This document shows, piece after piece, positions 1-6,367 of a stretch of DNA of 64,000 nucleotides. Source of the DNA: Sphingopyxis sp. QXT-31 (GTDB lineage Bacteria > Pseudomonadota > Alphaproteobacteria > Sphingomonadales > Sphingomonadaceae); the NCBI RefSeq assembly GCF_001984035.1, contig NZ_CP019449.1:3038001-3102000 (forward strand), read 5' to 3'. The notes under the pieces were generated by a model that did not search any database, was not told where the DNA came from, and worked only from the letters and a program-made list of their open reading frames with translations. Made by a program: the position numbers and the translations under genes. Every line of letters begins with the position of its first letter. Position 1 is the stretch's first letter.

Positions 1-358
1 TCGGGATCGAGCTGGTGTTGCTGGCGAGGATCGCGGTGCCTGAGAGATGCTGGCCGACACTGGCGAAGATCGCGCGCTTGATCTCCTCGCGCTCGGTCGC
101 GGCCTCGATGACGAGGTCGGCGGGGGCGAAGGCGCTATGGTCGGCGACGGGGGCGATGCGGCAGAGCAGCGCGTCGGCGTCGCCCTGGCTCATCTTGTCC
201 TTGGCGACGAGGCGGCCGAGCGCCTTGGCGATGCCCGCCTTGCCCGCTTCGGCGCGCGCAAGGTCGATGTCGGAGAGCAGGACATCATGGCCCGCGCCCG
301 CCGAGACCTGCGCGATGCCCGCGCCCATTTGCCCTGCCCCGATGACGCCGACGATCAT
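1..358 (-). CDS. 3-hydroxybutyryl-CoA dehydrogenase, N-terminal part (runs off window)
   Basis: About 119 residues are visible from the ATG at 358 to the window edge; the C-terminal part lies outside. The start reads MIVGVIGAGQMGAGIAQVSA, the GxGxMGxGIA dinucleotide-binding loop of NAD-dependent 3-hydroxyacyl-CoA dehydrogenases. It is followed by the acidic end of beta-2 (SDIDL) and a segment ending ILASNTSS, a family signature in which Ser and Asn contact the substrate. Known family role: oxidation of (S)-3-hydroxybutyryl-CoA or related acyl-CoAs to the 3-keto form in the cytoplasm (fatty-acid, PHB or phenylacetate routes). Which route applies cannot be told from this fragment. Confidence 0.88.
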   Translation of the reverse strand, partial: MIVGVIGAGQMGAGIAQVSAGAGHDVLLSDIDLARAEAGKAGIAKALGRLVAKDKMSQGDADALLCRIAPVADHSAFAPADLVIEAATEREEIKRAIFASVGQHLSGTAILASNTSSIP

Positions 359-426
359 ATGCTGCCCTTTCGATATAGCCTGCCCGTGCCCCTACGGCTT
401 CGGGCCAAAGCGTCAAGGGGCGAGGA

Positions 427-1413
427 TCAGGGGGCCGAGCGGAACTCGGTCGCCTGCGCGAGGATCAGCGCGAATTTGGGGTCGGCGTCGTCCCACGTCG
501 CGAGCGGGGTCCAGCCGCCGGCGCGGAGCAGCAGATTCGCGTCGCGCGGGCCATATTTGTGGCTGTTCTCGCTGTGGATCGTCTCGCCCTTCGCCATATG
601 ATAGGCGCGGCCATCGACGATGAAATCCATGTCGCAGGCGGCGACGAGATGCATTTCGATGCGCGCATGGACATCGTCCCACACGGCCTTGTGCTCGAAA
701 TTCTCCACCGGGATATCGCCGCCGAGCTCGCGGTTGATCCGCGTGAGGAGGTTGAGGTTGAACGCCGCAGTGACCCCCGCCGGATCGTCATAGGCGAGCT
801 CGAGGATGCCGGCGTCCTTGATCCGGTCGATGCCGATCAGCAGCAAAGAGCCATCGCCGAGCGTCTCGCGCCAATTGCGCAGCAGGTCGATCGCGGTGCG
901 CGCGACCATATTGCCGATCGTCGAGCCGGGGAAGAAACCCAGCTTGGGCAAGAGGCAGATCTCGCGCGGCAGCGCGACACGCTGGGTGAAATCGGCCTCG
1001 ACCGGATAGATGGCGAGCTCGGGGAAGCGCGCCGCGAGTGCGAGCGCGCTGTCGCGGAGGAAATCGCCCGAGATATCGACGGGCACATAGGCGGCGGGCT
1101 GCATCGCCCCGAGCAGCAGCGGCGTCTTGGTCGAGCTGCCCGAGCCGAGTTCGACCACCGCGCGGCCGGGGCCGATCGCCGCGGCGATGGCGGCGGCGTG
1201 GCGTTTCAAGAGGTCGGTCTCGCTGCGCGTCGGATAATATTCGGGGAGCGCGGTGATGTCCTCGAACAGCGCCGAGCCGGTCGCGTCGTAGAACCAGCGC
1301 GCGGGAACCGCCTTTTGCGCCTGGCTGAGGCCCGCATGGACATCGGCGCGGAAGGCGATGTCCACGCCGGCGGCATCGGCATCGACCTGCCGAAGATGGC
1401 GAACAACGCCCAT
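427..1413 (-). CDS. egtD: L-histidine N-alpha-methyltransferase (ergothioneine)
   Basis: 328 residues, close to the about 320 of characterised EgtD proteins. Known role: three successive SAM-dependent methylations of histidine give hercynine, the first step of ergothioneine synthesis. Visible support: an N-terminal segment with YDATGSALFE and LPEYYPTRSE, typical of the EgtD fold, then VELGSGSSTKT, the SAM-binding glycine loop, at about residues 89-99. The ATG lies one base after the egtB stop (TGA-T-ATG), so the two genes are almost certainly translated from one mRNA with egtB first. No egtA, egtC or egtE homologue is in the window, as in many bacteria that keep only egtB and egtD together. 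Confidence 0.93.
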   Translation of the reverse strand: MGVVRHLRQVDADAAGVDIAFRADVHAGLSQAQKAVPARWFYDATGSALFEDITALPEYYPTRSETDLLKRHAAAIAAAIGPGRAVVELGSGSSTKTPLLLGAMQPAAYVPVDISGDFLRDSALALAARFPELAIYPVEADFTQRVALPREICLLPKLGFFPGSTIGNMVARTAIDLLRNWRETLGDGSLLLIGIDRIKDAGILELAYDDPAGVTAAFNLNLLTRINRELGGDIPVENFEHKAVWDDVHARIEMHLVAACDMDFIVDGRAYHMAKGETIHSENSHKYGPRDANLLLRAGGWTPLATWDDADPKFALILAQATEFRSAP

Positions 1414-1414
1414 A

Positions 1415-2713
1415 TCAAAGATCCTTTGCGAGGCGGACGCCGGTGAATTGCCAGCGCTGGTGGGGGTAGAAGAAATTGCGGTAGGAGGCGCGTATATGGC
1501 CGCGCGGGGTCGCGACGCTGCCGCCGCGCAGCACGAACTGGCCGCTCATGAACTTGCCATTATATTCGCCGACCGCGCCGGGCGCGGCGCGGAAGCCGGG
1601 ATAGGGGCGATAGGCGCTGCCGGTCCATTCCCACACGCTGCCGAACATCTGTTGCGGTTCGGTGTCGCCGGCGAGCGCGGCGGGCTGGACGGGACCCGCG
1701 GCGTCGAGCTGGGCGCCGCCGTGCGGGTCGAGCGCCGATGCTGCGGCCTCCCATTCGAACTCGGTCGGCAGGCGCGCGCCGGCCCAGCCGGCGAAGGCGT
1801 CGGCCTCAAAGAAGCTGATGTGCGTCACCGGGGCGGCGGGGTCGATCGCCTGCCAGCCCGCGAGGGTGAACTGCCGCCCCTCGTGCCAATAGGCGGGTGC
1901 GTGGACATCCTGCTCCTGCACCCAGGCCCAGCCGTCGGCGAGCCAGAGCGACGGCGTGTGATAGCCGCCGTCGGCGATGAACGCCTGCCACTCGCCGTTG
2001 GTGACCAGGCGGCTGGCGAGCGCGTGCGGGGTCAGAAGCGCCGAAAACTGCGGAAGTTCACAGTCGAATGCGAAATCCTCGCCGGCGTGGCCGATCCGCA
2101 CGACGCCCTCGGCGCCCTTGATCCAGCGCATCGGTCCCGCATCGGCCGAAACCGCGGAAATCTGCGCAACTTCATTCGCGATTGCGTCTTTTTCCCACAC
2201 CGCGGGGCCGAGTGGATTTTGCGCGAAAAGATGCTTCACATCGGTGAGCAGCAGTTCCTGATGCTGCTGTTCGTGATGGATACCGAGCTCGACCAGCTTC
2301 AGCGCGGCGCGCGGCAGGTCGGGGATCGCGCTCTGCACCGCGGCGTCGACATGGGCGCGCCAGACGCGCACCTCGTCGAGCGAGGGTCGCGTCAAGAGGC
2401 CACGCTGCGGGCGCGCGTGGCGCGGTCCCTCGGCCTCATAATAGCTGTTGAAGAGGAAGGGGTAGCGCGCGTCGAACAATTCATAGCCCGGCACATGGTC
2501 GCGCAGCACGAAGGTTTCGAAGAACCAGGTCGTGTGCGCGAGGTGCCATTTGGCGGGCGAGGCGTCGGGCATCGACTGCGCGCTGGCATCGGCGTCCGAC
2601 AGGGTGGCGACGAGGTCGAGCGACAGACGGCGCGTCGCGGCGAAGCGGCTGGCCAGCGCCATCGCCTCATCGGTGTCGCCGGTCAGGGGCGAAGCATCTT
2701 TCTGGCTGGCCAT
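1415..2713 (-). CDS. egtB: Hercynine oxygenase, sulfoxide-forming (ergothioneine)
   Basis: 432 residues with the two EgtB domains. The N-terminal DinB-like bundle carries the iron-binding histidines: WHLAH near residue 60 and HHEQQH near 147-151, matching the H-x3-H pair of known EgtB. The C-terminal FGE-sulfatase-like domain contains LPTEFEWEAAA, SVWEWT and the ending FVLRGGS...YRNFFYPHQRW...GVRLA. Known role: a non-haem Fe(II) enzyme that inserts sulfur from gamma-glutamylcysteine or cysteine into hercynine using O2. The thiol donor preference cannot be read from the sequence. It is the first gene of the egtB-egtD pair, with a plausible promoter at 2759-2787. Confidence 0.93.
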   Translation of the reverse strand: MASQKDASPLTGDTDEAMALASRFAATRRLSLDLVATLSDADASAQSMPDASPAKWHLAHTTWFFETFVLRDHVPGYELFDARYPFLFNSYYEAEGPRHARPQRGLLTRPSLDEVRVWRAHVDAAVQSAIPDLPRAALKLVELGIHHEQQHQELLLTDVKHLFAQNPLGPAVWEKDAIANEVAQISAVSADAGPMRWIKGAEGVVRIGHAGEDFAFDCELPQFSALLTPHALASRLVTNGEWQAFIADGGYHTPSLWLADGWAWVQEQDVHAPAYWHEGRQFTLAGWQAIDPAAPVTHISFFEADAFAGWAGARLPTEFEWEAAASALDPHGGAQLDAAGPVQPAALAGDTEPQQMFGSVWEWTGSAYRPYPGFRAAPGAVGEYNGKFMSGQFVLRGGSVATPRGHIRASYRNFFYPHQRWQFTGVRLAKDL

Positions 2714-2758
2714 GAGCAGATAATCCCCGGGGTCCGATTCGGTTTCGCGGTGGAGAGG

Positions 2759-2787
2759 AATATGGTTACGGCGCGGGGGCTTGTCCA
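2759..2787 (-). promoter_or_regulatory. Predicted sigma-70-like promoter of egtB-egtD
   Basis: On the minus strand TGGACA (2787-2782) is separated by exactly 17 bases from CATATT (2764-2759), about 45 bases before the egtB ATG. Both boxes are near-consensus in otherwise GC-rich DNA. Inference only. Confidence 0.5.
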
Positions 2788-2798
2788 GAACATTTAGG

Positions 2799-2817
2799 GA
2801 ACGATGTGTTATCGTTC
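2799..2817. promoter_or_regulatory. Inverted repeat upstream of the egt promoter, candidate operator
   Basis: GAACGAT (2799-2805), GTGTT, ATCGTTC (2811-2817): a perfect 7-bp dyad whose edge lies about 12 bases upstream of the predicted -35 box. The position suits an activator or a repressor of the ergothioneine genes. No regulator gene sits beside it. It is not an EcfG promoter, because the spacing between GGAAC and CGTT is only 10. Confidence 0.35.
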
Positions 2818-2849
2818 GACGCGATTTTATTCAGCGGCGTTTAAGGGAT

Positions 2850-3056
2850 TCGCGCAGAGGCGCGGAGACGCGGAGAGACGCAAGAAGGCCGTTTGCCCTG
2901 AGCTTGTCGAAGGGCCGTTCTTTCTTCGCGACCCCGAAGAGAAGGACGGTGCTTCGACAAGCTCAGCACGAACGGAGTGGGGTATCCCTCCGCGTCTCCG
3001 CGTCCCCGCGTGAACATCTTTTCTCTGCGATCTCTGCGCCTCTGCGCGCATCATTC
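2850..3056. repeat. Palindromic repeat cluster between egtB and the adenosyltransferase gene
   Basis: This fills most of the 430-base gap. GAGCTTGTCGAAG (2900-2912) pairs with CTTCGACAAGCTC (2952-2964). An outer, imperfect pair is formed by the CGCAGAGGCGCGGAGACG type of sequence near 2852 and its complement near 2990-3050. The same GAGCTTGTCGAAG element recurs at about 17,160, so it is a dispersed repeat rather than a gene-specific element. It could also act as a hairpin terminator or mRNA stabiliser. Confidence 0.7.
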
Positions 3057-3146
3057 TTTTTCGCCTTGCGGCACAGCCGTCGAAACCCCTCCACCACCGC
3101 TTCGCGGCGCGCCCCCCCAAACGCTTCGCGATGGGGAGGATCTATT

Positions 3147-3728
3147 TCAGCGCGTCGCGCCGGGTTTCCAGAGGATGTCGCCGCCCGCCGCGGCGTTGAG
3201 GTGGCGCGTCAGGACGAAGAGATGGTCCGACAGGCGGTTGAGATAGGCGAGCGCGATCGGGTTGAGTTCGCGCTCCGCCGCGGCGGTCACCGCGGCGCGT
3301 TCGGCGCGGCGCGTCACCGCGCGCGCGATATGAAGCTGCGCCGCCGCCTCGGTCCCGCCGGGTAGGATAAAGCTCTTCAGCGGGTCGAGCCCGGCGTTCA
3401 TCGCGTCGATCTCGTCCTCGAGCCGCGCGACCTGGCTGGGCACGATGCGCAGCGCCATGTCGTGCGGGCCGAAGCCGAACTGGATGTCGGGCGGCGTGGC
3501 GAGGTCGGCGCCGAGGTCGAACAATTCGTTCTGGATGCGCGCGAGCATCTTTGCAGGATCGCTGTCCACGGCGAGCGACACGACCGCGACGCCGATTGCG
3601 CTGTTCGCTTCGTCAACATCACCGATCGCCGCCATCAGCGGCGCGGACTTGGCGACGCGCGAGCCGTCGACGAGCCCGGTGGTGCCGTCGTCGCCCGTGC
3701 GCGTGTAAATCTTGTTGAGTTTTACCAC
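3147..3728 (-). CDS. Cob(I)alamin / cobyrinic acid a,c-diamide adenosyltransferase, PduO type
   Basis: 193 residues, the usual length for PduO-type ATP:corrinoid adenosyltransferases. The signatures are in order: YTRTGDDGTTGL near the N-terminus (ATP phosphate binding), GDVDEANSAIG, and the C-terminal helix ARAVTRRAERA, which carries the conserved Arg and Glu residues of the active site. Known role: transfer of the 5'-deoxyadenosyl group from ATP to cob(I)alamin, giving adenosylcobalamin in the cytoplasm. The downstream HIG1 and gluQRS genes follow on the same strand with short gaps, but no functional link is evident. Its cofactor would serve enzymes such as methylmalonyl-CoA mutase, encoded elsewhere. 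Confidence 0.92.
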   Translation of the reverse strand: MVKLNKIYTRTGDDGTTGLVDGSRVAKSAPLMAAIGDVDEANSAIGVAVVSLAVDSDPAKMLARIQNELFDLGADLATPPDIQFGFGPHDMALRIVPSQVARLEDEIDAMNAGLDPLKSFILPGGTEAAAQLHIARAVTRRAERAAVTAAAERELNPIALAYLNRLSDHLFVLTRHLNAAAGGDILWKPGATR

Positions 3729-3744
3729 GGAAATGCGCGGCCGC

Positions 3745-3969
3745 TTATTTGCCGGCGGCGAACAAGCCGATCAGCACGAGCAGGATGACGGTGATCGCCT
3801 GCCATTTGACGCGCGCCATCATCATCTTGTTCTGCATCACTTGATTCTCGCGGACCGTCCCGTCCATCGCGGCGCGGTGCCCCTGCGAGAAATGGAAGAG
3901 TCCGCGCGCGAGCGAGAAGAGGACGAAGCCGGCGGCGACCACGACGCCAAGGACGAGCAGGATTTCCAT
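3745..3969 (-). CDS. HIG1-domain small membrane protein
   Basis: 74 residues. Two hydrophobic segments (about residues 3-23 and 54-71) flank a polar loop reading FHFSQGHRAAMDGTVRENQVM. The pattern of a short N-terminal helix, an LxRGL turn, then MxxRVxxQ-like residues (here MMMARVKWQ) before the second helix is that of the hypoxia-induced-gene-1 domain. Bacterial members are small inner-membrane proteins; some associate with cytochrome c oxidase, but I cannot show this here. It lies 9 bases after the gluQRS stop and 16 bases before the adenosyltransferase start, so the three may share a transcript. Confidence 0.75.
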   Translation of the reverse strand: MEILLVLGVVVAAGFVLFSLARGLFHFSQGHRAAMDGTVRENQVMQNKMMMARVKWQAITVILLVLIGLFAAGK

Positions 3970-3978
3970 GCCCCCTAT

Positions 3979-4830
3979 TTAGGGCATCCGCAGCGAATAT
4001 CCAGTGGGAAGCCGGTCGGCGAGCAGATCGGCGGCGAGCGCGGGCCCGTCGGTTCCCGCCGCGCGCAGCGAGGCGAGCGAGGCGGCGGCGTCGCGCTTCG
4101 CGAGGCGCTTGCCGTCCGGGCCGCAGACGAGCGCGTGGTGGCGATAGAGCGGCACGGGCAGACCGAGCAGCGCCTGGAGCAGGCGGTGGACGTCGGTCGA
4201 GGCGATGAGGTCGGCGCCGCGGATGACATGCGTCACCCCCATTGCGGCGTCGTCGAGCGTGCTCGCGAGATGATAGGAGGCCGGCGCGTCCTTGCGCGCG
4301 AGCACGACGTCGCCATGCGCGGCGGGATCGGCGCAGCGAGGCCCCTGCCCCTGCTCCTCCCAGTCGAGATCGCCCGCAAGTGCGGTCGCCTGCGCCATGT
4401 CGAGGCGCCAGCAATGCGGTTCGGCGGCGATGCGGCGCGCGCGTTCTTCGTCCGAGAGATGGCGGCAGGTGCCGGGGTAGATGGCGCCGGATGGTCCGTG
4501 CGGCGCGGCGAGGCTCGCGGCGATATCCGCGCGGGTGCAGAAGCAGGGATAGACAAGCCCGCGCGCGTGGAGGTCGTCGAGCGCCGCCTGATAATGCGCC
4601 AGCCGCAGCGACTGGCGCACGGGCTCGCCGTCCCAGAAGATGCCGAGCCAGGCGAGGTCGGTCAGCGACGCCGCGAGATAGTCCTCGCGCGAGCGGCTGC
4701 CGTCGATATCGTCGATGCGCAGGACGAAGCGCCCGCCCGCGACGCGTGCGGTGTCAAAGGCGAGCAGCCCGCTATAGGCGTGGCCGAGATGGAGCTCGCC
4801 GGTCGGGCTGGGGGCGAAACGGGTCAGCAT
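3979..4830 (-). CDS. gluQRS: Glutamyl-Q tRNA(Asp) synthetase
   Basis: I take the ATG at 4830, giving 283 residues that begin MLTRFAPSPTGELHLGHA. The longer in-frame start at 4995 would add a non-conserved tail, and GluQRS proteins are normally about 290-300 residues. HLGH corresponds to the class I HIGH motif and GKRLAKRD to KMSKS. Four zinc-binding-like residues are seen around YPCFCTR and YPGTCR. The anticodon-binding domain of true glutamyl-tRNA synthetases is missing, which defines this paralogue. Known role: glutamylation of queuosine in the anticodon of tRNA(Asp). Its gene is divergent from the HNH gene across a 125-base region. Confidence 0.92.
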   Translation of the reverse strand: MLTRFAPSPTGELHLGHAYSGLLAFDTARVAGGRFVLRIDDIDGSRSREDYLAASLTDLAWLGIFWDGEPVRQSLRLAHYQAALDDLHARGLVYPCFCTRADIAASLAAPHGPSGAIYPGTCRHLSDEERARRIAAEPHCWRLDMAQATALAGDLDWEEQGQGPRCADPAAHGDVVLARKDAPASYHLASTLDDAAMGVTHVIRGADLIASTDVHRLLQALLGLPVPLYRHHALVCGPDGKRLAKRDAAASLASLRAAGTDGPALAADLLADRLPTGYSLRMP

Positions 4831-4902
4831 AAGTGCGACTTCGAATCCATATGCTGTGGGACTTGTCCGCAAGCCTTCCCATATCTTGCGGCAGATGCCC
4901 CC

Positions 4903-4932
4903 TTGACGCCAGAATCTGATAAGGCATGTAAT
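4903..4932 (+). promoter_or_regulatory. Predicted promoter of the HNH gene
   Basis: TTGACG (4903-4908), 18-base spacer, TGTAAT (4927-4932). Both boxes resemble the sigma-70 consensus, and the expected start of transcription (about 4940) is upstream of both candidate start codons of the HNH gene. Inference. Confidence 0.5.
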
Positions 4933-5000
4933 GCCAGTGTCACTTCGGGAAGGCAGTGGCGCGCCAACCCGGACAGAAAAGGGGGCAGCGTCCAAAAGCC

Positions 5001-5567
5001 ATGTTTCATCCCGATCTCGCTCGGCATCCCGACAGCTGTCCCGCCCTAGTTTTGAACGCCGACTATACGCCGCTCAGCTATTACCCGCTCAGCCTGTGGC
5101 CTTGGCAGACCGCGGTCAAGGCGGTGTTCCTCGACCGGGTGACGATCGTCGAGAATTACGAGCGCGAAATCCATTCGCCGACGCGCACGATGCCGATCCC
5201 GAGCGTCATCGCGCTGCGCCAATATGTGAAGCCGTCGCAATATCCGGCCTTCACGCGCTTCAACCTGTTCCTGCGCGACCGGTTTTCGTGCCAATATTGC
5301 GGATCGGGCAAGGACCTGACCTTCGATCATGTCGTGCCGCGCCGGCTGGGCGGGCGCACGACGTGGGAGAACGTCACGACTGCGTGTGCACCGTGCAACC
5401 TCAAGAAGGGCGGGCGCACGCCGCAGCAGGCGCATATGCCGATCCACCGCCAGCCGTGGCGGCCGACTTCGTGGCAGTTGCAGGACAATGGCCGCTGCTT
5501 CCCGCCGGGCTATCTGCACGAAAGCTGGATTGACTGGCTTTACTGGGACGTCGAGCTGGAGGGGTAG
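5001..5567 (+). CDS. HNH endonuclease family protein
   Basis: 188 residues from the ATG at 5001 (MFHPDLARHPD). A GTG at 4956 would add 15 residues and has GGGAAGG very close upstream, so the start is uncertain. The core reads CQYC (about residue 98), then LTFDHVVPRRLGG, TTWENVTTAC and CAPCN: the two CxxC zinc knuckles plus the H-N-H residues of the widely conserved bacterial McrA-like HNH group. These proteins occur as single chromosomal genes in many proteobacteria and have no established role. There are no restriction-modification neighbours, so I do not call it a restriction enzyme. Confidence 0.88.
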   Translation: MFHPDLARHPDSCPALVLNADYTPLSYYPLSLWPWQTAVKAVFLDRVTIVENYEREIHSPTRTMPIPSVIALRQYVKPSQYPAFTRFNLFLRDRFSCQYCGSGKDLTFDHVVPRRLGGRTTWENVTTACAPCNLKKGGRTPQQAHMPIHRQPWRPTSWQLQDNGRCFPPGYLHESWIDWLYWDVELEG

Positions 5568-5587
5568 GCGTGGGCTTTCCTCCCCTT

Positions 5588-5762
5588 CGTCATTCCCGCG
5601 CATGCGGCAATCCAGCTTTCTTCTTCGTGCCTTTGCGCCTTTTCGCGAAATCCTTCTTTTTTTGTTTCGCGCAAAGACGCAAAGGCGCAAAGAGAAGGGG
5701 CAGAAAGAAGCTGGATTGCTTGGAGAGTCGCGCGCCTCTCCGCGCCCTCCACGGGAATGACG
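5588..5762. repeat. Long imperfect inverted repeat between the HNH and YbaY-like genes
   Basis: The left arm starts GTCATTCCCGCG and continues GCAATCCAGC; the right arm ends GCTGGATTGC ... GGGAATGACG. An inner pair is made of TGCGCCTTTTCGCG-like sequence facing GCGCAAAGACGCAAAGGCGC. CATTCCCG...CCAGC repeats are common intergenic elements in sphingomonads. The repeat ends about 10 bases before the next start codon, so it lies in or at the edge of that gene's leader. Confidence 0.7.
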
Positions 5763-5772
5763 AGGGTAGGAG

Positions 5773-6207
5773 ATGGCCATGCTTCGTTTCGCTGCGGCAC
5801 TTTTGCTCGCCCTGCCCCTGTCGTCCTGCGCCATTACCGGCGAGGACAGCGGCGAGGCGGCGAACCAGTGGGTCACGGTCAGCGGCAGCATCGCCTATCG
5901 CGAGCGGATCGCCTTGCCCCCGGATGCGCAGATCGAGGTGCGCGTCGACGACGTCAGCCTGGCCGACGCGCCGTCCAAGACGATCGCGCGCCAGGCCTTT
6001 GCCGCCGACGGGCAGCAGGTGCCGATTAGCTTCCTGATCCGCTTCGACCGCGGCGCGATCGAACCCCGGCACAGCTATGCGGTGGCGGCGCGGATCACCG
6101 GCGCCGACGGGAAGCTGATGTTCATCACCGACACGCGGCACAGCCTCGACGTCGGCGCCGGGTCGGAGGTCGACATGGGGACCTTGGGGCTGGTGAAGAC
6201 GCGCTGA
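5773..6207 (+). CDS. YbaY-family lipoprotein
   Basis: 144 residues. The N-terminus has a hydrophobic signal ending LALPLSSC, a type II signal peptidase lipobox with Cys at residue 19. The mature part contains VTVSGSIAYRERIALPPDAQ and VRVDDVSLADAPSKTIARQ, then IPIRF-like (PISFLIRFD) and HSYAVAARI. This is the beta-sandwich pattern of YbaY / DUF306-adjacent type III secretion-chaperonin-like lipoproteins, which bind no known ligand. The protein is likely anchored to the outer membrane. The start has GGTAGGAGATGGCC upstream: the GGAG motif lies 7-9 bases before the second ATG of the GCCATGCTT/ATGGCCATG pair, so MLRF... is a possible alternative start. Confidence 0.78.
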   Translation: MAMLRFAAALLLALPLSSCAITGEDSGEAANQWVTVSGSIAYRERIALPPDAQIEVRVDDVSLADAPSKTIARQAFAADGQQVPISFLIRFDRGAIEPRHSYAVAARITGADGKLMFITDTRHSLDVGAGSEVDMGTLGLVKTR

Positions 6208-6218
6208 GACCCCTTTAC

Positions 6219-6297
6219 GTCATCCCGGCGAAGGCCGGGATCTCGCCGGTGCGTCAGCAAGCTAGGGAGAAATCCCGGCCTTGGCCGGGATGACGGG
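6219..6297. repeat. Palindromic repeat (GTCATCCCGGC type)
   Basis: GTCATCCCGGCGAAGGCCGG (from 6219) faces CCGGCCTTGGCCGGGATGAC (ending about 6294), each arm itself containing a small hairpin. This is a dispersed intergenic element. Lying just after the lipoprotein stop, it may also end transcription there. Confidence 0.75.
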
Positions 6298-6367
6298 ATT
6301 GAGCATAGCTATGCGCCGACATCGCGCCGCTTGACGCTGCGCCTTCGCAGGTGCAGCAATCCGGCGC

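Noticed and set aside
2798..2817. EcfG promoter upstream of egtB
   Set aside because: GGAAC and CGTT are present but only 10 bases apart; it is better read as a dyad.
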